Positions 27,530 to 36,977 of a stretch of DNA of 64,000 nt are shown here, piece after piece (position 1 is the first letter of the stretch; every line of letters starts with the position of its first letter). The translations under genes and the position numbers were made by a program. The notes beneath the pieces were generated by a model. It saw nothing but the letters and a program-made list of their open reading frames with translations. It searched no databases and was not told where the DNA came from. Origin of the DNA: Bradyrhizobium sp. 4 (GTDB lineage Bacteria; Pseudomonadota; Alphaproteobacteria; Rhizobiales; Xanthobacteraceae); assembly GCF_023100905.1 (NCBI RefSeq), contig NZ_CP064686.1, positions 930,001-994,000 on the forward strand, written 5' to 3'.

Positions 27530-27545
27530 TGTCGGGTCCACCACA
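27530..27545. promoter_or_regulatory. NifA upstream activator site of nifH
   Basis: TGTCGGGTCCACCACA, perfect TGT-N10-ACA, 68 bases before the nifH -24/-12 element. Confidence 0.78.
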
Positions 27546-27612
27546 GCTTCCGGTCTCGGGCGCTGCGCTATTAGTCAAGCCTAATCAGATGCTTAACGCG
27601 CGTGCGAACGAA

Positions 27613-27627
27613 TGGCACGCCAGTTGC
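27613..27627 (+). promoter_or_regulatory. Sigma54 promoter of nifH
   Basis: TGGCACG-CCAG-TTGC, identical to the nifB promoter. A leader of about 150 bases separates it from the nifH start. Confidence 0.9.
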
Positions 27628-27785
27628 TAACTGAATGCAGCAACAAGGAGTGAGGGCTGAGGGCACGCCGACGCCGATGGCGAGCGATGGCCTCCTTCCC
27701 GAAACCCGTGTGCCCACGTTTCTGAGAGAGAAACAGCCTCGCGCGTTCGGCGCGCAAAATTGGCAATCGGTTGATGGAGAGCAAC

Positions 27786-28676
27786 ATGTCTTCGCTGAGA
27801 CAAATCGCGTTTTATGGCAAGGGTGGCATCGGCAAATCGACAACGTCGCAAAATACGCTGGCGGCTCTTGCTGAGCTGGGCCAAAGGATTCTCATCGTCG
27901 GCTGTGATCCCAAAGCGGACTCGACTCGCCTCATCCTGCACGCCAAAGCGCAGGACACCATTCTGAGTCTGGCGGCGAATGCCGGCAGCGTTGAGGACCT
28001 CGAAATTGAGGACGTCATCAAGCTCGGCTACAAGGACATTCGATGTGTCGAGTCCGGCGGTCCAGAGCCGGGGGTCGGGTGCGCCGGAAGAGGCGTGATC
28101 ACTTCGATCAACTTTCTGGAGGAGAATGGCGCCTATGAGGACATCGACTACGTCTCTTACGACGTGCTGGGCGACGTCGTCTGCGGCGGCTTCGCGATGC
28201 CTATCCGCGAGAATAAGGCACAGGAAATCTACATCGTGATGTCCGGCGAGATGATGGCCATGTATGCCGCCAACAACATCTCCAAGGGTATTCTGAAGTA
28301 TGCCAATTCCGGCGGCGTGCGCCTCGGCGGCCTGATCTGCAACGAGCGCCAGACCGACAAGGAGCTGGAGCTGGCAGATGCTCTTGCCAAGAAGCTCGGC
28401 AGCCGGCTGATCTACTTCGTGCCACGCGACAATGTCGTGCAGCACGCGGAGCTGCGCCGCATGACTGTGCTGGAATACGCGCCAGAGTCCAAGCAGGCGG
28501 ATCACTATCGCAATCTCGCGACCAAGATCCACAATAATGCGGGACAAGGCGCGATCCCGACGCCAATCAGCATGGACGAGCTCGAGGATATGCTCATGGA
28601 GCACGGCATCATCAAGCCTGTCGACGAGAGCCTGGTCGGCAAGACCGCCGCCGAGCTCGCCGCTGTTTCGGCGTAG
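27786..28676 (+). CDS. nifH: Nitrogenase iron protein (dinitrogenase reductase)
   Basis: 296 residues. P-loop GKGGIGKST at 11-19; cluster Cys in GVGCAGRG (about 99, followed by the Arg that can be ADP-ribosylated) and in VVCGGFAMP (about 134). It hydrolyses ATP and passes electrons to the MoFe protein. ATG 27786 with GGAG 8 bases upstream is chosen; ATG 27774 and TTG 27771 precede it but contain or overlap that site. nifD and nifK are not behind it, as in Bradyrhizobium, where nifH is separate from nifDK. Confidence 0.97.
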   Translation: MSSLRQIAFYGKGGIGKSTTSQNTLAALAELGQRILIVGCDPKADSTRLILHAKAQDTILSLAANAGSVEDLEIEDVIKLGYKDIRCVESGGPEPGVGCAGRGVITSINFLEENGAYEDIDYVSYDVLGDVVCGGFAMPIRENKAQEIYIVMSGEMMAMYAANNISKGILKYANSGGVRLGGLICNERQTDKELELADALAKKLGSRLIYFVPRDNVVQHAELRRMTVLEYAPESKQADHYRNLATKIHNNAGQGAIPTPISMDELEDMLMEHGIIKPVDESLVGKTAAELAAVSA

Positions 28677-28684
28677 TTCATCTT

Positions 28685-28713
28685 GTCGGCCTTCTCGACC
28701 GGGGAAGGCCGAC
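28685..28713 (+). terminator. Strong hairpin between nifH and nifQ
   Basis: GTCGGCCTTC (28685-28694) pairs perfectly with GAAGGCCGAC (28704-28713), 10 bp around a 9-base loop, 8 bases after the nifH stop. There is no T-run, so it may protect the nifH mRNA 3' end or attenuate nifQ expression rather than fully terminate. Confidence 0.6.
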
Positions 28714-28734
28714 ATCGTCCACTGCGGGACCTTT

Positions 28735-29463
28735 ATGATTGGCACACAACGCGAATTTGCCAATACAGTGTCATCTCCTGTATCAGCAGCTCACGTCGCC
28801 GAGCAGCGCGATGCGAGTGAGCTCTACGGGCTTCTGACCGGGCGCCATCCAACAGAAGTCGACATCAGCGACGATAACGATTTCGATCGCCATGTGCTCG
28901 CTTGCGTTCTCGCCGCATCCGCTATGGATGGCGGCCAACTTCCCGAACGGGCCGGCTTGACTAACCAGGAGCTCGATGCGCTGTTGGTGCAATACTTTCC
29001 ATCGACGCCGATCAGGAGTTGTACCTGGCGCGAACAGTCCGCGTTACCGGCTCCTGACGAGACGATTATGGTGCGAGACCTCCTGCTTGCGCAACGTTCC
29101 ACTCATGGAGAGGTCGGCGGCTGGCTCGCGACGATGATCGCGCGGCGCGCCATGGAGCCTAATCACCTGTGGGAAGATCTCGGTCTGCGGGAGCGGGACG
29201 AATTGTCCCGCCTCCTGATGCGCCATTTCGGGCCGCTGGCGGCTCGCAACACCAAGAACATGCGGTGGAAGCGCTTCTTCTATCGCACGCTATGCGAAGA
29301 TGACGGTCTGGTGATGTGTACCACGCCGGTCTGCACGGAATGCAATGATTTTGATCTTTGCTTCGGCGAGGAGAGCGGGGAGAGCCGGATGGCCGGACGC
29401 CGGCGGGATCATCTGCGTCGTCTCGATGACTCCGTCCAAGCCATCCGAAGTTCGCAGGGCTGA
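28735..29463 (+). CDS. nifQ: NifQ, molybdenum donor for FeMo-cofactor
   Basis: 242 residues. The C terminus carries the NifQ metal motif C-x4-C-x2-C-x5-C (CTTPVCTECNDFDLC) that holds an Mo-Fe-S cluster delivered to NifEN/NifH. Further blocks are HVLACVLAASAMDGG and MRWKRFFYRTLCEDDG. ATG 28735 follows nifH by 58 bases; the open frame upstream overlaps nifH and is not used. Confidence 0.92.
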   Translation: MIGTQREFANTVSSPVSAAHVAEQRDASELYGLLTGRHPTEVDISDDNDFDRHVLACVLAASAMDGGQLPERAGLTNQELDALLVQYFPSTPIRSCTWREQSALPAPDETIMVRDLLLAQRSTHGEVGGWLATMIARRAMEPNHLWEDLGLRERDELSRLLMRHFGPLAARNTKNMRWKRFFYRTLCEDDGLVMCTTPVCTECNDFDLCFGEESGESRMAGRRRDHLRRLDDSVQAIRSSQG

Positions 29464-29998
29464 GCTCATATTGCATGCCCGCTCCTCGGCGCGAGTCCCG
29501 GTGTATCGGACCAGCTTTCGACCAACGGTCACATGACCGGACTGAGGGTTTGAAAAGACACCGGGTAAACAACTTCGCGCAGGCAGCCTAAGCAGGACGC
29601 GGCGGCCTGATCATCGGGCTTGATAACTGGTGGATGCGACCGTCACATTTACCGCCAAAATGTTCTATGTTGACGCGCGATCGAGGCCAACATCCGCCCT
29701 CTCGATCGCGCCCGCTGACTTTTTACGAACGACGACTTGTGGTTGGACGACCGGATGGCTCAAGAATCCTCTTCGATCAGCGCCGGGATGCACGCGCCTT
29801 TTCCCGAAGTGTTGCAGCTTGAGGTCAGGCCCGAACCGTTGCCCGGCTGCCAAGCTTCCAAGCTCGGCGCCTGCCTTCAGCTCGGTCGCAAGCGCACCGG
29901 ACCTGGCGCTCCGCCGTTTCCACCCTGGCGGATTTGCGACACACCGGACTAATCTGAAATTCGACGTCATTCACAAGTTCTCGGGAATTCGAGCGGTT
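29464..29998. other. Intergenic region, no gene supported
   Basis: No family signature in any frame. It ends in the sigma54 promoter of the broken nifV. Confidence 0.5.
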
Positions 29999-30013
29999 TG
30001 GCACAGCAGTTGC
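29999..30013 (+). promoter_or_regulatory. Sigma54 promoter in front of the broken nifV and nifW
   Basis: TGGCACA-GCAG-TTGC, full consensus match, 36 bases before the nifV ATG. It probably still drives nifW. Confidence 0.8.
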
Positions 30014-30048
30014 TGTACAGCTTCCGGAATAAACCTACGGAGCCGCTG

Positions 30049-30705
30049 ATGGCGTTAGCTGCCGCAATCACCGCGCCCGACAAAGATCAGTCGAGGTCGA
30101 TAGTCCTTAATGACACCACCTTGCGCGACGGCGAACAGACGCCGGGCGCGGCCTTCGCGACACCGGAAAATGTCTCGATGGCGCGTGTCGCTGGCCGCGG
30201 CCGGAGTCACGGAGATCGAGGCCGGCACGCCGGCGATGGGTCAGGAAGAGATTGCCGCGATCCGAGCGGTCGCCGAAGCTGGCCTCGCGGCCACGATCAT
30301 CGGCTGGTGCCAGATAAAACCCGCGGACGTCGATGCGGAGATCGAGGCCGGTGTTTCGGTGGTAATCCTATCGATTCCATCGTCGGACGCGCAGATTGCG
30401 GCGAAACTCGGTGGCGCCGGTTGGCCGTGCTGGAGCGGGTGAAGCGCGTCGTGGCCTACGCTCGCGACAAGGGACTGGGTGTCGCGCTAGGTGGCGAAGA
30501 CTCCTCGCGTGCCGATGTCAACTTCCTGATCGACCCACCGCATTGTGATCGGCGAGCATTCAGAGCTTGCCGCTGTCACTTCGCTGTTGTCCGACTTGCA
30601 GCTTTCGGTCACCGCCGACGAAACCCAAACCATTCTCGCGCGCGTTCGTAAGCATGCCGTCGAGCACAAAGGCCCGGTTTCCGAGGAACGGTGGTGGCGA
30701 TGTGG
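30049..30705 (+). pseudogene. nifV: Homocitrate synthase NifV, frameshifted with internal deletion
   Basis: Start ATG 30049. The active-site opening VLNDTTLRDGEQTPG is in frame 1. After about 30185 the sequence continues in frame 2 (AAAGVTEIEAGTPAMGQEEI, then IIGWCQIKPADVDA), near 30415 it returns to frame 1 (ERVKRVVAYARDKGLGVALG, then GEDSSRADVNFL). There the middle of the barrel is missing: the next recognisable part is the C-terminal GEHSELAAVTSLLSDL (30548 on), again in frame 2. Two shifts and loss of roughly 150-200 codons destroy the enzyme. Host-supplied homocitrate can replace NifV in nodules, so loss is tolerable in symbiosis. Confidence 0.88.
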
Positions 30706-30833
30706 CGCGACATTCATGAGAGATCGCTCCTCAACGGAGGGCGATCAGGTGGTCAGCCATGCGCTTCGCGCGATCAGGTTGGAACATTCGGGCCAGGACG
30801 GCTTCTGGTCGCGGATCTAGATGGAGGTTGAGA

Positions 30834-31166
30834 ATGACGACGGACGGGATCCTTTCGCAATTGAACAAGGCCTCCGCGGCAGAGGAGTTTTTTGCACTGC
30901 TCGGCGTCGAGTACGATGCGAAAATCATCGACGTGGCGCGGCTTCATATTCTGCGTCGCATGGGTGAATATCTCGCGGGCGAGGAGTTTACCGGTGCATC
31001 CGATCCTGACATCGCCTCGCGTTGCAAGGCCACGCTCGAGCGCGCCTATGCCGATTTCGTCACGTCCTCCCCGATCGAACAGCGCGTGTTCAAGGTCTTG
31101 AAGGATGCGGCCGCACCACAATCGAACAAGCATCCAGCATTGGTGCAGCTCGGTTCTTTGGAGTGA
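30834..31166 (+). CDS. nifW: NifW, nitrogenase-stabilising protein
   Basis: 110 residues starting MTTDGILSQLNKASAAEEFF, with FFALLGVEYD and LHILRRMGEYL as family hallmarks. NifW associates with the MoFe protein and helps it mature or resist oxygen. ATG 30834 has GGAGG about 8 bases upstream; the open frame before it covers the nifV relic. Probably transcribed from the promoter at 29999. Confidence 0.92.
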   Translation: MTTDGILSQLNKASAAEEFFALLGVEYDAKIIDVARLHILRRMGEYLAGEEFTGASDPDIASRCKATLERAYADFVTSSPIEQRVFKVLKDAAAPQSNKHPALVQLGSLE

Positions 31167-31433
31167 ATTCAGTTTATATCGTGCTCTGGAGCGTGAAGGT
31201 TCAGAGAACCTGCCAACCACCCAGGGCGCCGAATTCAAACGCAAGTTGCAGTTACGGCCGCGGGTCCGCAGCTTGGACACTCGGCTCCCTAAGAGCCAAT
31301 CACGGCTCAGCGCTGATTTTTCCGTCGTTTCAAGCTGGTGCCCATGGTGCACCTATCTCCTGCAATTGTACGCCGGCAGCGGGGAGCACATACTTGGCGA
31401 GGAAAGAGCACCAAGATGCGGATGACTGTCTTC
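31167..31433. other. Intergenic region before the fix control region
   Basis: No gene seen. It leads into the NifA site and promoter of the fix genes. Confidence 0.4.
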
Positions 31434-31449
31434 TGTCGCATTCTGGACA
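31434..31449. promoter_or_regulatory. NifA upstream activator site of fixBCX
   Basis: TGTCGCATTCTGGACA, perfect TGT-N10-ACA, 107 bases before the -24/-12 element. Confidence 0.72.
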
Positions 31450-31555
31450 TACGTCCAGCACGGTGTCGAATGTTCCGATCCTCGTGAGAGGCTGCCAATC
31501 CGATTTCCTTCAGTAAGATTCTGTATTGGCGGTCAATTTTCATCGTCTGCGCAAT

Positions 31556-31570
31556 TGGTACGACAATTGC
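31556..31570 (+). promoter_or_regulatory. Sigma54 promoter of the fix operon
   Basis: TGGTACG-ACAA-TTGC: correct GG-N10-GC spacing with one deviation (T for C in the -24 box). It lies 32 bases before the ATG of the fixA remnant at 31602. Confidence 0.7.
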
Positions 31571-31601
31571 TGACATTTACTCAGCTAGTCTGGAGAAACG
31601 A

Positions 31602-32107
31602 ATGCACATCTTGGTCCGCATCGAGTTTGTTTTTGACGCCGCGCAGTTTCGCGCGCGCTGCCTGTCGACACCATGATACGTCGCGACGCCAAAGCGATGG
31701 TTGCATATTCCGGCCCGGCTGAGCTGAAAACTGCGCGTGATCCGCGCCAAAGAGTCGTGGACGAAATCACTCCCGCTGGCCGATCTATGGCCGAGGTTTT
31801 CCGGGCGGCGCCCTTGCTCTCCGGCGCTGGTCGCGCGGCGCCGTTGACGGGCGGCTTCACCGCCGGCCCTCGTGCCCTCGCCAAGAGTTGCGGGCGTGTC
31901 GCTGCAATCGGAAATATTGCGAGGGCATTCGGAGTAATGGATCGCGTTTTCACCGGCAAGCTCGCGGGCGGCAATGGGACCAGCCGAGCCTCTGGCAGGT
32001 CCTCGGTCTGTTCAACTCGGTTGCATCTCGAAGATGAGGGGGACCAATCGATCGGATCGAGTGACCGCCCGGTTGCGTGCCTCACTAGTTCCATCGCCAA
32101 ACGGTGA
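31602..32107 (+). pseudogene. fixA: fixA remnant (electron-transfer flavoprotein beta-like)
   Basis: ATG 31602 gives MHILVRIEFVFDAAQFR, resembling the FixA start MHxVVCIKQVPDSAQIR. After a stop at about 31674 another frame gives weak FixA-like blocks: VVDEITPAGRSMAEVFRAAP, then FTAGPRALAKS and FGVMDRVFTGK, close to family VFTGKQTIDGD. The remaining third is unreadable. It occupies the place of fixA in fixABCX operons. Bradyrhizobium normally keeps fixA at another site, so this is probably a discarded copy. Assignment rests on weak similarity plus position. Confidence 0.6.
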
Positions 32108-32335
32108 CCCAGAATGCCGAACCGGGAAAGAACGCCCAAGCGCGTGCTTCCGGGCTCGTCGATCAAGGTCCAGCAACGGGTGTCTGGGCCCCGCGCTGCT
32201 GCCAGGCAGTGTTGAAAAAATGGCGGCGGGCACGCGGCCGAACTTTAACTGAAGCAATCTTCACCCGCGAATTCAAAGCTGGAGGCGGAGCACGCTTCGC
32301 TGGCGAGCCGCTACTGAACACGGATGGGAGTACAG

Positions 32336-33451
32336 ATGATGAGCACCGCACCCAAAAGCGCAGCTCCGGCCCCGGGTGGTGGTCGCGCGGCGACCAAGAG
32401 GGAGCTGCCCGAACGATTCAAGGCTTATAGGCACGTCTGGGTCTTCATCGAGCAGGAACGCGGGATAGTGCACCCCGTCTCCTGGGAGCTGATGGGTGCC
32501 GGCCGCCGGCTCGCCGACAAGCTCAACGTTGACCTCGCCGCGGTTGTCATCGGCCCGGTCGGGGAGACAACGCAGCAGGCGGTCGCCGAATCCTTCTGCT
32601 ACGGCGCCGATCTTGCCTATATCGTCGCGGATGATCTCTTGGCCGATTATCGCAATGAATCCTACACCAAGGCCCTGTCAGAGCTGGTCAATACGTACAA
32701 GCCGGAAATCCTGCTCCTAGGGGCAACTACACTGGGCCGCGACCTCGCCGGCTCAGTGGCCACCACACTGCTCACCGGTCTAACTGCCGACTGCACCGAG
32801 CTCGATGTCGATGCCGACGGCTCGCTTGCAGCGACCCGGCCGACGTTTGGCGGCTCACTATTGTGCACGATCTACACACTGAACTATCGTCCACAGATGG
32901 CAACCGTCCGTCCGCGCGTGATGCCGATGCCCGAGCGCGTGACCGGCGCCGTCTGGCGCGTCATCTCGCATCCGCTCGGGCTTGTAGAGGAAGATATCGT
33001 CACAAAAGTGCTGTCGTTCCTCCCGGACCGCGATTCTACAAAGTCCAACCTTGCCTATGCCGACGTGGTCGTCGCTGGAGGGCTCGGTCTGGGATCGCCT
33101 GAGAACTTCCAACTGGTACAGCAGCTCGCGGACGTGCTTGGCGCCGAATATGGCTGCTCGCGGCCGCTGGTCCAGAAGGGCTGGGTCACCGCGGACCGAC
33201 AAATCGGCCAGACCGGGAAAACCATTCGGCCAAAGCTTTATATCGCGGCCGGTATTTCCGGCGCGATCCAGCATCGCGTTGGCGTGGAGGGGGGCGACCT
33301 CATCGTTGCCATCAACACCGACAAGCACGCTCCGATCTTCGACTTCGCCCATATCGGCATCGTCACCGACGCCATTCGACTGTTGCCCGCGTTGACCTCT
33401 GCATTCCGCGCGCAGCTGTCGCCGCACTCGCACGACCGCATCGCTGGCTAG
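32336..33451 (+). CDS. fixB: FixB, electron transfer flavoprotein alpha subunit
   Basis: 371 residues. N-terminal ETF domain VWVFIEQERGIVHPVSWELM and C-terminal FAD-binding ETF-alpha signature (LYIAAGISGAIQHRVG, then INTDKHAPIFDFAHIGI). With FixA it forms the bifurcating flavoprotein that lowers electron potential for nitrogenase. ATG 32336 has GGAG 5 bases before it; ATG 32324 contains that site. fixC follows after 11 bases. Confidence 0.94.
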   Translation: MMSTAPKSAAPAPGGGRAATKRELPERFKAYRHVWVFIEQERGIVHPVSWELMGAGRRLADKLNVDLAAVVIGPVGETTQQAVAESFCYGADLAYIVADDLLADYRNESYTKALSELVNTYKPEILLLGATTLGRDLAGSVATTLLTGLTADCTELDVDADGSLAATRPTFGGSLLCTIYTLNYRPQMATVRPRVMPMPERVTGAVWRVISHPLGLVEEDIVTKVLSFLPDRDSTKSNLAYADVVVAGGLGLGSPENFQLVQQLADVLGAEYGCSRPLVQKGWVTADRQIGQTGKTIRPKLYIAAGISGAIQHRVGVEGGDLIVAINTDKHAPIFDFAHIGIVTDAIRLLPALTSAFRAQLSPHSHDRIAG

Positions 33452-33462
33452 GGGAGCTTGTT

Positions 33463-34770
33463 ATGATCGAGGAAAGATTCGACGCGATCGTCGTCGGTGC
33501 TGGGATGGGCGGGAATGCGGCAGCGCTTACCATGGCCGAGCGGGGCCTAAAAGTGCTGCAGCTGGAGCGCGGCGAGTATTCGGGGTCGAAGAACGTGCAA
33601 GGCGCCATCCTCTATGCCGACATGCTGGAGAAGCTGATCCCGAATTTCCGAGAAGATGCACCGCTTGAGCGGCATCTCGTCGAGCAACGCTTCTGGATCG
33701 TGGACGAGCGTTCGCACACGGGGATTCACTATCGCTCCGATGATTTCAACGAGGAGAAGCCGAACCGCTACACCATCATCCGCGCGCAGTTCGACAAATG
33801 GTTCTCGCAGAAGGTCCGCGAGGCCGGCGCCACGGTGCTGTGCGAGACCACGGTGACCGAGCTCCTCCAGGATTCCCATGGGAGGGTCGTCGGGGTGCGC
33901 ACAGACCGAGATGGGGGTGAAATCCATGCAGATGTCGTCGTGCTGGCCGAGGGGGTAAACGGAGTGCTCGGGACGGGTGCGGGCTTAAGAGGGCGGCCGA
34001 AACCGGACAAGGTCGCACTCGCGGTCAAGGAGATGCATTTCCTGTCGCGCGAGACAATCGATGCTCGCTTCAATCTCAAGGGCGACGAGGGGCTCGTCAT
34101 CGAAGCCGCCGGAACCATCTCCCGCGGCATGACCGGTATGGGCTTCATCTATTCCAACAAGGAATGCATATCGCTCGGTATCGGCTGTCTTGTTGCCGAT
34201 TTCCAGCGTACTGGCGAGACGCCCTACGGCCTCCTCGAGGGCTTCAAGCGTCACCCGTCCGTCGCGCCGTTGATCGAGGGTTCGGAAGTAAAGGAATATT
34301 CCGCGCATTTGATCCCCGAAGGTGGATACAGAGCGATCCCGCAGCTTTGTGGTGACGGCTGGGTCGTTGTCGGAGACGCCGCCCAGCTCAACAACGCCAT
34401 CCATCGCGAGGGGTCCAATCTGGCGATGACGTCGGGCCGTATCGCCGCGGAAGCGATCTGTCTTATCAAATCGCGAAATGATCCGATGACGGCCAAAAAT
34501 CTTTCGCTTTACAAAAAACTCCTGAATGAATCCTTCGTGATCAAGGATCTGAAGAAGTACAAGGATATGCCGGCACTGATGCACACCCACTCGCAGAACT
34601 TCTTTCTCACATATCCGCAGCTCTTCTCCAAGGCGATGCAGGATTACGTGCGCGTCGACGGCACACCAAAGCTTGAGAAAGAGAAGCTGATGCTGAGCTC
34701 GTTCATCAAGGCGCGGTCGTGGAGTGGATTGTTCAGCGATGCCCTGCGCATTGCCCGGGCCTGGCGGTGA
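33463..34770 (+). CDS. fixC: FixC, ETF-quinone oxidoreductase-like flavoprotein
   Basis: 435 residues. FAD Rossmann motif IVVGAGMGGNAAAL at 9-22, second FAD contact GWVVVGDAAQLNN near 302-314, and the quinone-oxidoreductase C-terminal part (KYKDMPALMHTHSQNFFLTY). Works with FixX to pass one electron branch to quinone. Ribosome site GGGGAG lies just before ATG 33463. Confidence 0.95.
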   Translation: MIEERFDAIVVGAGMGGNAAALTMAERGLKVLQLERGEYSGSKNVQGAILYADMLEKLIPNFREDAPLERHLVEQRFWIVDERSHTGIHYRSDDFNEEKPNRYTIIRAQFDKWFSQKVREAGATVLCETTVTELLQDSHGRVVGVRTDRDGGEIHADVVVLAEGVNGVLGTGAGLRGRPKPDKVALAVKEMHFLSRETIDARFNLKGDEGLVIEAAGTISRGMTGMGFIYSNKECISLGIGCLVADFQRTGETPYGLLEGFKRHPSVAPLIEGSEVKEYSAHLIPEGGYRAIPQLCGDGWVVVGDAAQLNNAIHREGSNLAMTSGRIAAEAICLIKSRNDPMTAKNLSLYKKLLNESFVIKDLKKYKDMPALMHTHSQNFFLTYPQLFSKAMQDYVRVDGTPKLEKEKLMLSSFIKARSWSGLFSDALRIARAWR

Positions 34771-34811
34771 TCATAAACCAAAGACAACGACGAATGACGG
34801 AGCCAGAAACA

Positions 34812-35108
34812 ATGCCGAGCGAGCCATCCCGACGTGTCGAAGACAAACTATTCTACAACCGCTATCTCGTTGATTCCGGCCGCGCCCATATCAAGGTGCG
34901 GCCGCACACCACACCTTCGTCGCGGCTCTTATCGATGCTGAAGGCCTGCCCTGCACGGTGCTACGAGCTCAGCGATAAAGGTCATGTTGAGGTGACAGTC
35001 GACGGGTGTGTCGAGTGCGGCACCTGCCGGGTGATCTGCGAAGAAAGTGGTGATATCGAGTGGAGCTACCCACGTGGCGGTTACGGTGTGCTATTCAAAT
35101 TTGGTTAA
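34812..35108 (+). CDS. fixX: FixX, ferredoxin-like protein
   Basis: 98 residues, the normal FixX length. Cluster motif ECGTCRVICE with the further Cys in CPARCYEL, ending WSYPRGGYGVLFKFG. It partners FixC. ATG 34812 has GGAG 9 bases upstream; ATG 34794 in frame would add six residues. End of the fixBCX operon. Confidence 0.92.
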   Translation: MPSEPSRRVEDKLFYNRYLVDSGRAHIKVRPHTTPSSRLLSMLKACPARCYELSDKGHVEVTVDGCVECGTCRVICEESGDIEWSYPRGGYGVLFKFG

Positions 35109-35663
35109 AGCTTCGGGGTAGGGGCTGATCGGCAGGCTGCGGCGTAGTGGCGGTACAACGAGATCACGCGCGAGTTTGAGATTTCACCTGATTCAATCGA
35201 GTCCCGATCTTTCCATCTACCGGGCGGGCCCTTCCCAGGTTCCGCTACAATATGCCCGGAGATACCCAAAGCGAGCCGGATCCGAAACAGGGCGCAACGC
35301 ATTGGCGGGAATAGGTCGTCCATCTCGGATCGACCGATCCTGGTTCTCTCCCCAAAATCTCGCCGGTTTCGTCCTTCTTGGAGTTCGCGGCGATCCGCCT
35401 GCCGCCACTGCCTCGCAACGCTGCCTATCACCTCAAACGGAACGCTGGAAGCAGGAGTTCGCTTCGCCATAGCCGCCGACCCGACAACGTGCCATCGAGC
35501 GCCTTGTAGACTAGACAAGCACGGCGGATCACAAAATTAGCGATTTGCGACTCCTTCGCGCAGCCGCCGGTTGCGCATTCGTCAGGTGGGCTGCGTGCAT
35601 GCAGCACACAATTGTGCCCTTTCATTCGCCTGTATCGCCGGGATATATGGTCGGCCGGAGAGC
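35109..35663. other. Intergenic region, no gene supported
   Basis: Open frames on both strands lack signatures. No clear terminator after fixX. Confidence 0.5.
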
Positions 35664-36104
35664 ATGACGATGGTTCGATTACAAAAGAGCAGGGCAGCCG
35701 CTAACGCGCGGCGAGCAGAGGCACGCCGTGAGAGTTCGGTGGGCGACATCCAGGCCCGCATGGCCGAACTGAGAAGCTTGCCGCGCGAGAACCTCGCGGA
35801 TGCGGTGTTCATGCTCTCGATGAATGCAAGACGGCAGGGCGAGTTGATACGACATGCGATCGAGAAGCGCGCCGAGGTCGACTTGGACTTTGATCCGCCG
35901 CCGAATGCTGATTTCGCGACCTATCTCGCAAATGATGTGGTCTCGACCTTACGCCACCACGTTGCTGACCTTCCGACCTTGCTGGACCTGTTGGTTGAGC
36001 GAGCGCCTGACGTCTGCTTCACTGTCGATCGGGAGGAGGCCGTTTCGCTACTGGCCGCAATCATTCGCGAACAGCGGCTCGAAGGAGTCCTTGAAGGCCT
36101 CTAG
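35664..36104 (+). CDS. Hypothetical alpha-helical protein
   Basis: 146 residues, not recognised. The N terminus is very basic (RLQKSRAAANARRAEARRES), followed by helical segments (LPRENLADAVFMLSMNARRQ, LVERAPDVCFTVDREEAVSL). No membrane segment. ATG 35664 has GGAG 3-4 bases upstream and ATG 35670 is at better spacing, so either may be the start. Location behind fixX suggests a symbiosis-island accessory gene, but function cannot be given. Confidence 0.6.
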   Translation: MTMVRLQKSRAAANARRAEARRESSVGDIQARMAELRSLPRENLADAVFMLSMNARRQGELIRHAIEKRAEVDLDFDPPPNADFATYLANDVVSTLRHHVADLPTLLDLLVERAPDVCFTVDREEAVSLLAAIIREQRLEGVLEGL

Positions 36105-36977
36105 GCTCGCCGGGCTCCTGAACGATCAGCCCAGGCCGGGATCGGTTCGGACGCGGATTTAAGAGCAGCTGCCGAGCGTGCGTGAGTGTCCAGGGCGCTT
36201 TGAGGGACAGTCCTGCAAGATTGAATGTCCAGAGCGGATGGGGACGTCAGAAAATCTCGGCGCCTGCTTGCGAGGTTAAAACCGCCTCCAAATTCGCGGC
36301 GTAGCTCCTTTGTCATCCGTTTCCCGTTTATCGCTGGCGCGGAGCCGCTATGCACGTCCGGTCGCAGTCCCGGCCGCGTCAAGCTCGGCGACCTTCGCGT
36401 TAGCGAGGACGAGATCCGCATTCTCAGCTTTCATGTTCAGTTGCAGCGCGCGTTTGCCCGCTGGCGGATCATGGAACCGTTCGCTAACAGCTACGCAAGG
36501 GAAATCACGGCAGGACACGTCGACCGAGCCGCGGCGATGTGCCAAAGCGGCGAAAGGCGGTCGCTCAACTCGGTGAGGCGTCCTGGGGGAATCGACAGCC
36601 CGCGGCCCTGGCAAGTATTCCGCGAGCAAGTCGAGAATAGCAGAAAAGCTGAGTGGCGGCCCGCTGCAAATTGGGAGAAAGGGCCTTCTTGGGTGGCGCT
36701 GGATCGTCGACATGAACGCTCCGCCGAGCGTCTGCCACAAACCCCCTATCCTTGCTCGAGGCCGGGAAATACGCCGAACTCGCGTCGGCTATTCGCTGTC
36801 TTCGCGAGCCGCAGCGGCTTTCGCCGAACGTCGTGTCCACGAGCACGCCGAAGACACAGCCGAAATCCGCAGCTGAGTACGGCCGAACGGCGCGTCCCAC
36901 GTCAATGCCGGCCAGGTCGGTCAGTAGGCCTGCTCAAACCCCACGAAGGCGCCTCACGCGCTGCGGCCAGCCGCACG
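36105..36977. other. Intergenic region, no gene supported
   Basis: A long frame at 36225-37412 (plus) is a shadow of the minus-strand DUF155 gene for much of its length and has no signature. No gene called. Confidence 0.5.

Noticed and set aside
28740..28760. TGGCAC near the nifQ start
   Set aside because: The next TTTGC is too far away for -24/-12 spacing.
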